In this document: positions 34,595-43,575 of the stretch, piece by piece
Numbering within the stretch: the first letter of the stretch is position 1
Layout: each line of letters begins with the position of its first letter
DNA from: Synechococcales cyanobacterium C42_A2020_086
GTDB lineage: Bacteria; Cyanobacteriota; Cyanobacteriia; Elainellales; Elainellaceae
Direction: 5' to 3'
DNA length: 64,000 bases
NCBI GenBank assembly: GCA_015272325.1
Contig: JACYLU010000035.1
Coordinates: 1-64,000 of the forward strand
Program-made: the position numbers and the translations under genes
The notes under the pieces: model-generated
Seen by the model: the letters and a program-made list of their open reading frames with translations, nothing else
Database searches by the model: none
Told to the model about the DNA's origin: nothing

Positions 34595-34711
34595 TCTCTC
34601 TATTAAAACTACCCTTATTGAAGGAGCAATCGGAGAATGCAACGACCTATATCAGCAATTTCTTAATGGCGCACAGGTACTACTTTGCCGCTTTCTGCAC
34701 CTATGTGCCCA

Positions 34712-35692
34712 CTACCTCCTATGCTGATGACGTTCTAACAGCTTGACGCTGGCATAGATCGAATCGAGATGCGGCGTTGGAGTTTGAGTTAACCTGCCTA
34801 GCTCAATAACTGCGCCAACAATGGCATCAACTTCGGTGGGGCGATTTGCTTCGATATCTTGCAGCATCGAGGTCTTGTGAGCGCCGACTTTTTCTGCTCC
34901 TTCGATTCGCTGCTCTAGGGTAATGCCAAACTCCACACCCAGCTTTTCAGCAATAGCTTGGGCTTCTAGCATGATCTCACGAGCAAGCTGACGGGTTGGG
35001 GGATATTGACAGATTTGCTCTAGCGTAGCGCGAGTTAGGGCACTGATTGGGTTAAAGGCTAAGTTTCCCCAGAGTTTTACCCAGAGTTCGTTACGAATCT
35101 GGTTGCGAACTGGGGCTTTCAATCCGGCATTCCGCAGAACTTGCGAAAGCCGCTGTACGCGCTCGGTCTTAGCGCCATCTAGTTCCCCCAAAGAGAAGCG
35201 ATCGCCTTCGAGATGTTGGATTACCCCTGGTTCAGCAATTTCGGCCGCTGGATAGACAATGCAGCCAATCACCTGATCAACAGGCATATGAGCCTCTATC
35301 AGTCCATCCGGGTCAACTGACTGAATCCGGTAATTGGCATGAGGGCTAGACAACTTGCGAAAATACCACCAGGGAATGCCGTTTTGAGCTGGAACAATCA
35401 GTGTCTTAGGGTGGTAAAGCGCTGGCAAGTCGGCGGCAATTTGGGGTAAGCTCTGGGTTTTTAGCGCTACGATTACTAGATCCTGTGGCTCAACCTGCCG
35501 TATCTCTTGCGTCGCATAAATGTCTTTAACAACATCCTCTATGCCATCGACTGAGCGTAAACGCAATCCTCGCTGCTGAATTGCTGCTAGGTGTGCTCCT
35601 CTGGCAATCAACGTCACCTGTTCGCCGGCCAGCGCTAGCTTTGCCCCCACATAGCCGCCAATTGCACCTGCGCCCACAATGCAAATTTTCAT
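34712..35692 (-). CDS. 2-dehydropantoate 2-reductase family (PanE/ApbA)
   Basis: A 326-residue NADPH-dependent ketoacid reductase. The dinucleotide motif is MKICIVGAGAIGGYVGAKLA. The family core includes ALKTQSLPQIA, VPAQNGIPWW, the conserved Lys in NELWVKLWGNLAFNP (general acid), and PTEVDAIVGAVIELG near the end. Start at 35692 is unambiguous; 58 upstream codons are not homologous. PanE homologues include other 2-ketoacid reductases. As last gene of an operon with an acyl-CoA ligase and an ABC importer, it may act on an imported organic acid rather than in pantothenate synthesis. Confidence 0.85.
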   Translation of the reverse strand: MKICIVGAGAIGGYVGAKLALAGEQVTLIARGAHLAAIQQRGLRLRSVDGIEDVVKDIYATQEIRQVEPQDLVIVALKTQSLPQIAADLPALYHPKTLIVPAQNGIPWWYFRKLSSPHANYRIQSVDPDGLIEAHMPVDQVIGCIVYPAAEIAEPGVIQHLEGDRFSLGELDGAKTERVQRLSQVLRNAGLKAPVRNQIRNELWVKLWGNLAFNPISALTRATLEQICQYPPTRQLAREIMLEAQAIAEKLGVEFGITLEQRIEGAEKVGAHKTSMLQDIEANRPTEVDAIVGAVIELGRLTQTPTPHLDSIYASVKLLERHQHRR

Positions 35693-35733
35693 GATGTGAT
35701 CCTCTGGTGATATTTGCCAAAATTCTCTTCGGC

Positions 35734-37275
35734 CTATGCGTCTTCGGTCAGGTTCAGCAATTTTGCCATATTGAGCCGCTGAAGCTTGCCTGTTGCGCCT
35801 CTGGGCAACTCTTCCAGCAGGTGAAAGCGAGAGGGAATTTTGAATTCTGCCAGAAAACCGGCGCAATGGGATTGCAGCTCTTTGTCGCTGAGTGAACGGT
35901 CTCTTAGCACTAGCGCCGCATGAACTTCTTCGCCTAGCGTTTTGTGAGGAACAGCAAAGGTGAGAGCTTCTGCAATAGCTGGATGCTTCAGCAAAATATT
36001 ATCGACCTCTAGCGGCGAAATTTTTTCTCCGCCTCGGTTGATTAACTCTTTCAAACGACCAGTCAACGACAGATAGCCCTGAGCATCCAGCCTGCCTTGG
36101 TCACCTGTGCGAAACCAGCCGTCGGTGAAGGCTTTAGCATTTGCTTCTGGATTGTTCTCATAGCCATCTACTACATTTGCACCCTTGACCACAATTTCGC
36201 CTAGTTTACCTTCACCCAGTTCGTCTGCTGTCAGCAGTTTGCCATTGTCAGCCATAATGCCAACCTCAACACCGAAGCCATAGCCAACGCTACCAGGTTT
36301 GTGAGACGCAGGCGGCATTGGGTTAGACGTCATTTGGTGCGCGGCTTCTGTCATGCTGTAGGCTTCGAGAACAGGCGTGTTGAAGGCTGCCTCTAGCCGT
36401 TCTAGCACCACAGGCGGCAGTGAGGCGCTGCTAGAGCGAATAAACCGCAGAGGGCTAGCTGCAATGGCTTCCCGGTTGCGATCGACTCTAGCAAGCAGCA
36501 ATTGATGCATTGTTGGCACTGCCGAGAACCAAGTCGGCTGATAGTCGCTCAACAGTCGCCAAAACTCCAACGCATTGAAACCAGCAGGGCAAATCACTGT
36601 TCCACCCGACGCTAGAGTCGAGAGCAGCGACGCTACGATGCCATGCACATGAAACAGCGGCATGATGCACAGAGCGCGATCGCTGTCACTGAGATGATAG
36701 GTGTTGATAATATTACTAGCTGAGGCAGATAAATTGCGATGCTTGATCGGCACTCGTTTGGGGCGGCTAGTTGTCCCGCTCGTATGCAAAATCATCGCTA
36801 CATCTTCTGGTGTTGCCAATTCTACTGGACGGGACGAACGTATTCCCCGCAGCTTTTCAAATTTAACTGTGCCATTGCCATCAACCTCAGCTTGAATCAC
36901 CAGCATATTCGACAGCACGGCAGCTTCAGCAGCAGGGTTGCCTGTAGCGGGCAGAATTAGCGCTGCGGCATTAGTATCTTCGTAGTAAAAGCGAAACTCC
37001 TCAGCTTTGTATTTTGGATTGAGCGGTGCAGCAGTACCACAGATTGCCGCTGCCAAATAGGTAATGATCATGGCAGGTCCATTCGGCATGGCAATTGCAA
37101 TCCGATCGCCACGTCCAATGCCCCAGTGATTCAACTGTGCTGCCAGCTCTAGAATTTGCTGCCGCAGATGGCCATAGGTGAGCGACGGAAAATCAGGCGC
37201 AACCAATGCCAGATCAGAGTCGTCTCCAGCCAGCAGTTCCAGCAGCGTTTGAGAGGGATGTAGACGTTGAGGCAT
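35734..37275 (-). CDS. AMP-forming acyl-CoA synthetase (oxalyl-CoA/Pcs60-like)
   Basis: A 513-residue adenylate-forming ligase that activates a carboxylic acid with ATP and CoA. Motifs: P-loop ILHTSGTTSRPKRV, EAYSMTEAAHQM (A5), GWFRTGDQGRLD (A7), GRLKELINRGGEKISP (A8) and the C-terminal catalytic lysine in PRGATGKLQRL. The overall sequence resembles the Pcs60/oxalate-CoA ligase branch, but the acid is not determinable. It sits 42 nt upstream of the ketoacid reductase gene and 179 bp downstream of the importer ATPase gene on the same strand. Confidence 0.87.
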   Translation of the reverse strand: MPQRLHPSQTLLELLAGDDSDLALVAPDFPSLTYGHLRQQILELAAQLNHWGIGRGDRIAIAMPNGPAMIITYLAAAICGTAAPLNPKYKAEEFRFYYEDTNAAALILPATGNPAAEAAVLSNMLVIQAEVDGNGTVKFEKLRGIRSSRPVELATPEDVAMILHTSGTTSRPKRVPIKHRNLSASASNIINTYHLSDSDRALCIMPLFHVHGIVASLLSTLASGGTVICPAGFNALEFWRLLSDYQPTWFSAVPTMHQLLLARVDRNREAIAASPLRFIRSSSASLPPVVLERLEAAFNTPVLEAYSMTEAAHQMTSNPMPPASHKPGSVGYGFGVEVGIMADNGKLLTADELGEGKLGEIVVKGANVVDGYENNPEANAKAFTDGWFRTGDQGRLDAQGYLSLTGRLKELINRGGEKISPLEVDNILLKHPAIAEALTFAVPHKTLGEEVHAALVLRDRSLSDKELQSHCAGFLAEFKIPSRFHLLEELPRGATGKLQRLNMAKLLNLTEDA

Positions 37276-37333
37276 AGTTTACTTAACGTAGGTTTGCAGA
37301 ATGAGCTAGAACAGCGGACACGTCTGGTCTACC

Positions 37334-37355
37334 CAGTAGATATCCAGTAGATATC
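37334..37355. repeat. Perfect 11-bp tandem duplication CAGTAGATATC
   Basis: Copies at 37334-37344 and 37345-37355 in the 179-bp gap between the ABC ATPase and acyl-CoA ligase genes. A second, 12-bp repeat follows: TATTGCGAGGTA (37362) and TATTGTGAGGTA (37376). Confidence 0.8.
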
Positions 37356-37454
37356 GCGAGTTATTGCGAGGTAGGTATTGTGAGGTATCGCATTCGATTT
37401 GCAGCAAGAATTAAGTCAGCTCATGAGATAGCCAGCGATTGAGACACGCCAGAA

Positions 37455-38594
37455 CTATACAGCCGCTGCTGTGGCTGCTGCAATTGTGGCGGAAACTTCA
37501 GTGGTAATTTGGGTGCTGCGTGGCACAACTCGACAGGCGGCAGGAGGAATCGCTAAGTGCATTTGTTCACCAACCTGATGATGGATTTGAGGAGGCGTCA
37601 CCACACTCAGCATAATCTCACTTTCGTGGAGTTGCACTATGTATTCGCGGAATTCACCGTAATAGTCATGTTGCTTGATCCAGGCAGTAAAACAGTTGAC
37701 GGTAGAGTCGGCAAACGGGCAGGCGATTGGGTCGATCAAAATCGAATGCGGGCGCACACTCAGCGCGACTTCATGTCCGTGACTGACTCCGGGTGCATAG
37801 TTTTCGGCTGCAATTAAAACGCCACCGACATCGACCTGCCCCGAAGCCAGCAGCGTTCCTGTTAGCACATTGCAGCGTCCAATAAAGCGAGCTACAAACT
37901 CAGTTGCAGGTTGCTCGTAGATTTCTTCTGGCGTACCAACCTGCTGAATAGTGCCATCGTACATGACCACAATCCGATCTGAGAGTACTAGTGCTTCTCC
38001 CTGATCATGCGTAACATAAACGGTGGTTAGTCCTAGCTGATCATGCAAATTGCGAATTTCATTCCGCATTTCATCGCGCAGACTGGCATCTAGATTAGAC
38101 AGTGGCTCATCGAGCAGCAAAATTTCCGGTTCTACCACAACTGCCCGCGCCAAAGCAACGCGCTGCTGCTGCCCACCCGACAGTTCAGAAGGATAACGCT
38201 GCGCCAGTTTGCCCAAATGGACAATTTCTAAAGCGCGGCTGACTCTAGCCCGCAACTGGTCACGCGAAATGTTTCGTAGCTCTAAGCCAAACGCCACATT
38301 CTCAAATACGGTTTTGTGTGGCCAGATGGCATAGCTCTGAAAAATCATCGACATATTGCGTTTTTCGGGTGCAACGGTGCGCTGCGGCGAAGAAACTAAC
38401 CGATCACCCACAAAAATTTGTCCGATATCGGGTTGAACAAAGCCTGCCAGCATCCGTAGGGTCGTCGTTTTGCCGCAGCCAGATGGTCCGAGCAACGAGA
38501 TCAGCTCACCTTCTGCAACATGCAAATCAATGTGATCAACTGCACAGCTGGAGCGATAGTACTTGGTCAAATTATTGATCGTGATACTTGCCAT
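37455..38594 (-). CDS. ABC importer ATP-binding protein (FbpC/PotA-like)
   Basis: A 379-residue nucleotide-binding subunit. Walker A LLGPSGCGKTTTLRML, Q-loop SMIFQSYAIWPHKTV, signature ELSGGQQQRVALARA, Walker B EILLLDEPLSNLDA and switch VYVTHDQGEA are all intact. The C-terminal 130 residues are a TOBE-like domain (LSVRPHSILID). It belongs to the iron(III)/2-aminoethylphosphonate/polyamine-type importers. Its start is 44 nt after the permease stop; it powers that transporter. Confidence 0.92.
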   Translation of the reverse strand: MASITINNLTKYYRSSCAVDHIDLHVAEGELISLLGPSGCGKTTTLRMLAGFVQPDIGQIFVGDRLVSSPQRTVAPEKRNMSMIFQSYAIWPHKTVFENVAFGLELRNISRDQLRARVSRALEIVHLGKLAQRYPSELSGGQQQRVALARAVVVEPEILLLDEPLSNLDASLRDEMRNEIRNLHDQLGLTTVYVTHDQGEALVLSDRIVVMYDGTIQQVGTPEEIYEQPATEFVARFIGRCNVLTGTLLASGQVDVGGVLIAAENYAPGVSHGHEVALSVRPHSILIDPIACPFADSTVNCFTAWIKQHDYYGEFREYIVQLHESEIMLSVVTPPQIHHQVGEQMHLAIPPAACRVVPRSTQITTEVSATIAAATAAAV

Positions 38595-38638
38595 AGTTGA
38601 AACACTAGGTGGAATGTAAGATGTACGGTGAGCAGAAG

Positions 38639-40375
38639 CTAACTTTGCTCCAACATAAAGTCGCGCCCCAGCAGTTTATAGGCTGAACCAATTGCTGTGA
38701 ATACAATCACCAGCATGATGATACCCAATGCCGCGACTCGCTCATAGCTACCTTCAGTAACAAGTTGAAACAATGCGGTTGAAATGACCTGAGTATTGTT
38801 TGTATAGAGCAGGATTGCACAGCTCAGCTCGCGCACAGACAAGATGAAAACCAAAATCCAACCGCTAATTAAACCTCGCTTTACCAACGGCACTGTGATC
38901 TTCTGCACTGTAGCCACCTGAGAAGCGCCTAAGTTTCGGGCCGCTAGCTCTAGTTCAGGATTGATGCTTTTGAAAATGTTATTGGAGTTAGAAAAAGCAA
39001 TCGGCAAGAAACGAGTTGTAAATGCCACAATGAGCATCAGTGCAGTGCCATATAGCAGCAGTGGCGGACGTGAATAGGCAGCGAAGATACCAACCGCAAT
39101 CACAATCCCAGGAATTGCTAGAGGTAGCATCGGAATGAATTCCAAAACCTTGTAAAACCGCGTCAAACGACGGCTGGTTAAGTAAGCAATCACAATACCA
39201 ATGAGCATAGCCAAGACGGCTGCTCCTGCTGCGTAGATCAACGTATTCTTGATTGCGATGTTGGTGAAAGGCTGCTTAAACAGCACATCGTCGAACCATT
39301 GCAAGGTTAAGTTAGTCGCATCCAGCGGTCGTCCCCAGGATTTTGATAGAGCTGTTCGCAGCAGTACGTAAACAGGTAGAAACAGCGATAGAGTAGCAAT
39401 CAGTAGCGTAAAAGCTAGAAATAGCCAGCGCCATGCCCCCAAATCAATCAGACGTTTGCGCCCTGCTTTACCCGTCAAGGTCGTGTACCCTTTGCGGGCT
39501 AGGAGCTGACGCTGCACATACAGCAGGAATGCTGTCAAGATAATCAAACAAATGGCAAAGGCAGAAGCTAGCTCAATATTGGGTGGAAATTGAAACTGCT
39601 GCCAGATCTCGGTAGTGATGATATTGATTCGAGCCGGTACTAAGATAATCGTCGGTGAACCAAACAGGGCAATGGCTTCTAAAAACGCCAGAATAAAGCC
39701 GGAAACAATCGCAGGCAGCACCAGCGGCAGAGTAATCCGCAGCGTAGATTTCCAGATGCCAGCCCCCAAAATCGTAGCCGCATCTTCGAGTTCTGAAGAG
39801 ACAAACTCTAGCGCTGAGCTAACCATCAAAAATACATACTGAAAGCTGTACAGTCCTACCACAAAGATTGCACCCAGCATGGTGTGAATATTAAACAGCG
39901 TTTCTGTGCCAATCAGAGCAGCCGCAACCCGATTCAGCCAGCCTGATGTGGGAGCAGCCAGCAGAATCCAGGCAACACCTCCCAGAAATGTTGGAATAGA
40001 GAAGGCAACCAGCAGCAATACCCGCATCAGCCCTCGCAATGGCATATTAGTACGGGTGACTGCCCAGGCTAATGGTACACCAATTACTACGCTGAAAATG
40101 CCAGCCCCAGTTGCCAATATCAGTGAGTTGAGCAAAGCCTCACGAAAGCGGGGATTGCTGAACACCTCAAAATAGTTGCTGAGTGTGAATGCACCACTTC
40201 CCGTCATTGTAAAGCTGCGAAAGATCAGCCAAAAGCCTGGTAAGCCGATCAACAGCAGCAGCGTTGCCACAAACAACAGCCAAAAGAAAGGCGAAAAATC
40301 GATACCAGTTCGCCACTGATTGAACCGCAAATAGGAATGGCGAATTGAATTGGGAATTGGGATCTGTCCAGTCAA
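38639..40375 (-). CDS. ABC importer permease, fused two-domain (FbpB-like)
   Basis: A 578-residue inner-membrane permease formed by two homologous BPD halves in one chain, as in FbpB/FutB-type iron and 2-aminoethylphosphonate transporters. About twelve membrane spans are seen, beginning with FFWLLFVATLLLLIGLPGFWL. Each half carries an EAA loop contacting the ATPase: ELEDAATILGAGIWKSTLRITLP and ELELAARNLGASQVATVQKITVP. The gene starts 15 nt after the binding-protein gene. Confidence 0.9.
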   Translation of the reverse strand: MTGQIPIPNSIRHSYLRFNQWRTGIDFSPFFWLLFVATLLLLIGLPGFWLIFRSFTMTGSGAFTLSNYFEVFSNPRFREALLNSLILATGAGIFSVVIGVPLAWAVTRTNMPLRGLMRVLLLVAFSIPTFLGGVAWILLAAPTSGWLNRVAAALIGTETLFNIHTMLGAIFVVGLYSFQYVFLMVSSALEFVSSELEDAATILGAGIWKSTLRITLPLVLPAIVSGFILAFLEAIALFGSPTIILVPARINIITTEIWQQFQFPPNIELASAFAICLIILTAFLLYVQRQLLARKGYTTLTGKAGRKRLIDLGAWRWLFLAFTLLIATLSLFLPVYVLLRTALSKSWGRPLDATNLTLQWFDDVLFKQPFTNIAIKNTLIYAAGAAVLAMLIGIVIAYLTSRRLTRFYKVLEFIPMLPLAIPGIVIAVGIFAAYSRPPLLLYGTALMLIVAFTTRFLPIAFSNSNNIFKSINPELELAARNLGASQVATVQKITVPLVKRGLISGWILVFILSVRELSCAILLYTNNTQVISTALFQLVTEGSYERVAALGIIMLVIVFTAIGSAYKLLGRDFMLEQS

Positions 40376-40390
40376 AAGTCCTCCTCTGGG

Positions 40391-41479
40391 TTATGCCCCA
40401 AATAAATTGCGCCAACGAGTAATCACAGTCGGAATTCCTTGTTTCACCTGCTCAGGCGAAATTGTAGTTGCCTGCATCTCTGGAATTGTCTTTGCGCCGC
40501 TAATTTTGACATCACTCCGCAAGGGCTGCTCATAGTATTTAGCAACTAACTCTGAGTATTCTTTACTCATGAGAAAGTTCATAAATAGTCTGGCAGCATG
40601 AGGATGAGGAGCATTTTTTAGAATGCCGTATGGCCCAACTACAACAACAGCACCATCTGTGGGATAAACGACATCTAAAGGGTCGCCCTGCGCTTTCCGA
40701 GACATCGTTTGTCCCAGAGTGGCAATGCCAACAGCTCGTTCGCCTGACACCAAAACGGGAATGACATCATTGATGGAGCGGCCCAGCTTAGGATTGAGCT
40801 GATTCAGCCTACCGATGTAGTCATCCCAGCCGTATTTCTGCTCCATCGCGATTGCCCAGGTTCCTACCTGCCCGCTGGCGGCTGCACTGCCTGTGGCAAT
40901 TTGATCTCTGAATCTATCCTGAATTAAATCTTTCCAGCTTCTAGGCACGTCAGCAGCAGCTAGCCGTTGAGTGTTATAGGCAATGACAATCGGAATCAGA
41001 GCACCAACTTGGTAGAAGTTATCAGGATCGAGGTTGCGATAGGTTTCGATTACATCCTGTTTGCCGACTGGCTCATACTGTGCGAGCTGCTCTTGCTCTT
41101 TAAGCTGCATCATTTGACTGATGTCAGTTGTACCAAAAACATCAGTGACTCTCAAGCCTGCCTGAGCTTCCTGGTTGATCTTCTGGAAAAGGGTTGAAGC
41201 AGTGTTGCGTGTTCCCTCAAAGGTAATGCCAGGATATTTCTTGGTGAAAGCAGCTCCGATTTCATTAGTGACGTCTTGGGTGAAGAAAACAGTGTAAAGG
41301 GTGAGTTTACCCTCTTTTTTGGCAGCTTCGTACAGCGCAGCTTCGTCACTGGCAGAGATAGTTGGCTGCGGAGCTGATTGTTGGGGTGGAGAACAGCCTT
41401 TCAGGGCAATTACGCCCACAGCAGACATTCCTGCCGTGACGACAAACTGTCGCCTCGACAAGCGAGAGACATTTGACAT
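40391..41479 (-). CDS. ABC importer substrate-binding lipoprotein (COG1840-like), Tat-type signal
   Basis: A 362-residue extracytoplasmic binding protein of the iron(III)/2-aminoethylphosphonate/organic-acid class. The N-terminus carries a twin-arginine pattern (SRRQFVV) and a lipobox ALKGC with Cys29, so it should be a Tat-exported, lipid-anchored protein. Internal motifs LTLYTVFFTQDVTNEIGAAF, GALIPIVIAYNTQRL and VSGERAVGIATLGQTMS fit the type-2 binding fold. A tyrosine pair (VAKYYEQPLR) is near the end, but whether it acts like the iron ligands of FbpA is unclear. First gene of the importer operon. Confidence 0.88.
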   Translation of the reverse strand: MSNVSRLSRRQFVVTAGMSAVGVIALKGCSPPQQSAPQPTISASDEAALYEAAKKEGKLTLYTVFFTQDVTNEIGAAFTKKYPGITFEGTRNTASTLFQKINQEAQAGLRVTDVFGTTDISQMMQLKEQEQLAQYEPVGKQDVIETYRNLDPDNFYQVGALIPIVIAYNTQRLAAADVPRSWKDLIQDRFRDQIATGSAAASGQVGTWAIAMEQKYGWDDYIGRLNQLNPKLGRSINDVIPVLVSGERAVGIATLGQTMSRKAQGDPLDVVYPTDGAVVVVGPYGILKNAPHPHAARLFMNFLMSKEYSELVAKYYEQPLRSDVKISGAKTIPEMQATTISPEQVKQGIPTVITRWRNLFGA

Positions 41480-41999
41480 GATACCTCCACTTAAACTAGA
41501 GACAAGATCTGCCTAATTGTTGGGCAGCAAAGAAATTGATCAATTAAAGTAGCCTGAACCTTGAGTGCATCTCCCAATGCCTGCATCAAGCTCATGCCCT
41601 TCATTGACAACCATTTCGATCAGCGTTTTGGTTAACCTTATGGTCAGCGTATCAGTCAGAGCTGAATCAAAGTTTTAGACGAAAACTAGCAATGTAACAT
41701 TTGTAAAAACATGGAAATTGAATTCATACAAAGCTTCTTTTTAGGTTATTACAGATTGTTCTTCTGCTGCAGTCAAATTTTAAATAAATCTAATATTTAT
41801 TCGATAAGTTTGGCTTTTCTAGAGAAGATAGAATTTTAACCATTCAATAGATTCTATGGATCGGCTAGAAGTGTTGAATTTAGACATAGAACTTTACATT
41901 TGACCTTTAAGATTTGTATAGGGGCTTCAGGCAGGAGATCGCAGTTCCAACGTGCATCACGAGCGGGCAGGCTGAACACTTGCAGTTCAAAGCAGGCAA
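41480..41999. promoter_or_regulatory. AT-rich promoter region of the importer operon
   Basis: A 520-bp gap, clearly more AT-rich than the flanks, with no convincing gene. It must contain the importer promoter on the minus strand. I searched by eye for GTA-N8-TAC (NtcA) and Fur-like dyads and saw no good match. Confidence 0.35.
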
Positions 42000-42235
42000 T
42001 CAAATCAGCTCAATGCTGAACGAGTCAGGAATGTCACAATGAATATCAGAATGAACGCACAAAGTTTTGAATCGCCAGTAGGGCAAAATTTCGCTTTTGT
42101 AAGGCTCAACAAGCAAAACTCCCTGTTCGCCTTGACCAATACAACAGAGGTCTGGGCGCTGCCGAAAGTCAATTGCTTTGAAATTCAGAAAGTAGTCAAA
42201 TTCCTTCATCCATCAGCAATCTACGCAGTTCCAAC
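41940..42235. repeat. 12-bp direct repeats CGCAGTTCCAAC flanking a gene remnant
   Basis: Identical copies at 41940-41951 and 42224-42235 bracket the DUF4385 fragment. They could mark an insertion or deletion event; no transposase lies between them. Confidence 0.5.
42000..42209 (-). pseudogene. DUF4385 family gene, truncated remnant
   Basis: A 69-codon frame beginning MKEFDYFLNFKAIDFRQ and continuing through GQGEQGVLLVEPYKSEILPYWRFKT matches the conserved N-terminal core of DUF4385 proteins as I know them. After RFKT the sequence (LCVHSDIHCDIP) no longer fits and the frame soon stops, so the C-terminal part, normally another 60 or more residues, is missing. The start region looks intact. It lies in an AT-rich gap between two operons and is very probably non-functional. 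Confidence 0.7.
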
Positions 42236-42358
42236 ACTCTATCGAACGGAAGCTGCCGCTTCATCACTCCTACGAGAGAACTGAGAACCCCATAGCCGCT
42301 GCCACTGAGGTTCGTAGCGGTGACGCAAAACAGCACCATGCTTGCGGCTAAAAGACTT

Positions 42359-43486
42359 TTAATTGAGCTGGCTGCGGAATTTCTTGATGCTGATGCCCAT
42401 TAAGATCACCGCAAACAGAGCCAAGGCTAAGACATGCTGCCACAGTTCTGCAACACCAACCCCCTTGAGGAGAAACCCCCGGGCAATCGCTACATAATGC
42501 TGCAAGGGATTGAGAACTGCTGCATAGCGGAAAAATAGCGGCATACTTTCGACGGGGGCAATGGCTCCTGAGGTTTGAATCAGGGGTAGGTTGATAAAGA
42601 ACGAGGTCAGCACCACCTGCTGTTGGCTTTTAGAGATTGTGGCTAGCAAAATTCCAATGCTAATGCCAACACAAATATAGAGAGCTGAAACCAGAAAAAA
42701 GATTATCATATTGCCACGAAAAGGGACATCAAACACAAGCTTACTGACACCCAAAGCCAGCACGACATCGCCCATTAACAGAAGAAACAGAGGCACCAAT
42801 TTGGCCAACAGAATTTCCCAATCTTCAGCCGGAGTCATCAGCAATTGCTCTAGCGTACCTGTATCTTTCTCACGCACTACTGCTGAAGAGGAGACGAGCG
42901 AGCTGATCAGGGTTAGCACCAAACCAATGACTCCCGGCACAAAAAACCAACTGCTAATTAGGCCTGGGTTGTAGAAAAAAGTCGCTTCTGGATTGACCAA
43001 GGGCGGAGTAGCCTCGGGGCTGAGCCGGCGGTTAAACTGGCTGAGGATTTGCGATAAATATCCGCTCGCGATCCCAGCAGTGTTGGCATCTACGCCGTCA
43101 ATCAAAACTTGTACTTCAGCAGTCTGTTCTTGGTTGAGGCGGCGCTCGAAGTTCGGTGGAATAATCAATCCTGCCGTGACGTCACCTTGGCGCACCTGTT
43201 GAGTGAGATCGGTTTCGCTAAAGGTGTATCCATTGACGATAAACAGTCGGTTTTCCGTTAGAGCTGAGACAAGCTCTCGACTAGTTTGACTGTTGGCATA
43301 ATCCAACACGCTCAAGCGCAGCATCTCTACATCTGGAGCCAGTGCAAAACCGTAAATCAAAAGTTGGATGGTCGGCGGAAAAACGAGCAGAAACAAAAGC
43401 TGTTTGTTGCGCAGAATTTGCCGAATTTCTTTGACGGCAAGGGCCCAGAAGCAGCTATTGAGTACGTGGTCGAGAAGTTTGGGCAT
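42359..43486 (-). CDS. ABC-2 type efflux permease (YbhR/YhhJ-like), second of pair
   Basis: A 375-residue inner-membrane permease with one N-terminal span (LLFLLVFPPTIQLLIYGFAL), a long periplasmic domain and five C-terminal spans. SSAVVREKDTGTLEQLLMTP is the typical ABC-2 coupling motif. Layout matches the paired permeases of E. coli YbhFSR. The start at 43486 (MPKLLDHVLN) is preferred; a TTG at 43579 would add 31 unlike residues. It acts with the upstream permease and double ATPase. Confidence 0.88.
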   Translation of the reverse strand: MPKLLDHVLNSCFWALAVKEIRQILRNKQLLFLLVFPPTIQLLIYGFALAPDVEMLRLSVLDYANSQTSRELVSALTENRLFIVNGYTFSETDLTQQVRQGDVTAGLIIPPNFERRLNQEQTAEVQVLIDGVDANTAGIASGYLSQILSQFNRRLSPEATPPLVNPEATFFYNPGLISSWFFVPGVIGLVLTLISSLVSSSAVVREKDTGTLEQLLMTPAEDWEILLAKLVPLFLLLMGDVVLALGVSKLVFDVPFRGNMIIFFLVSALYICVGISIGILLATISKSQQQVVLTSFFINLPLIQTSGAIAPVESMPLFFRYAAVLNPLQHYVAIARGFLLKGVGVAELWQHVLALALFAVILMGISIKKFRSQLN

Positions 43487-43575
43487 AAGATGGCAGAAGC
43501 TCTCTAGTTGATCTGAACCTGCAAAACGCAATCGAATTAATCCAATCAATTTGATTAATTCTTGATTAAATTCAA

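Noticed and set aside
42039-42284. 81-codon plus-strand frame over the DUF4385 remnant
   Set aside because: The recognisable homology is on the minus strand; the plus frame has no known family.
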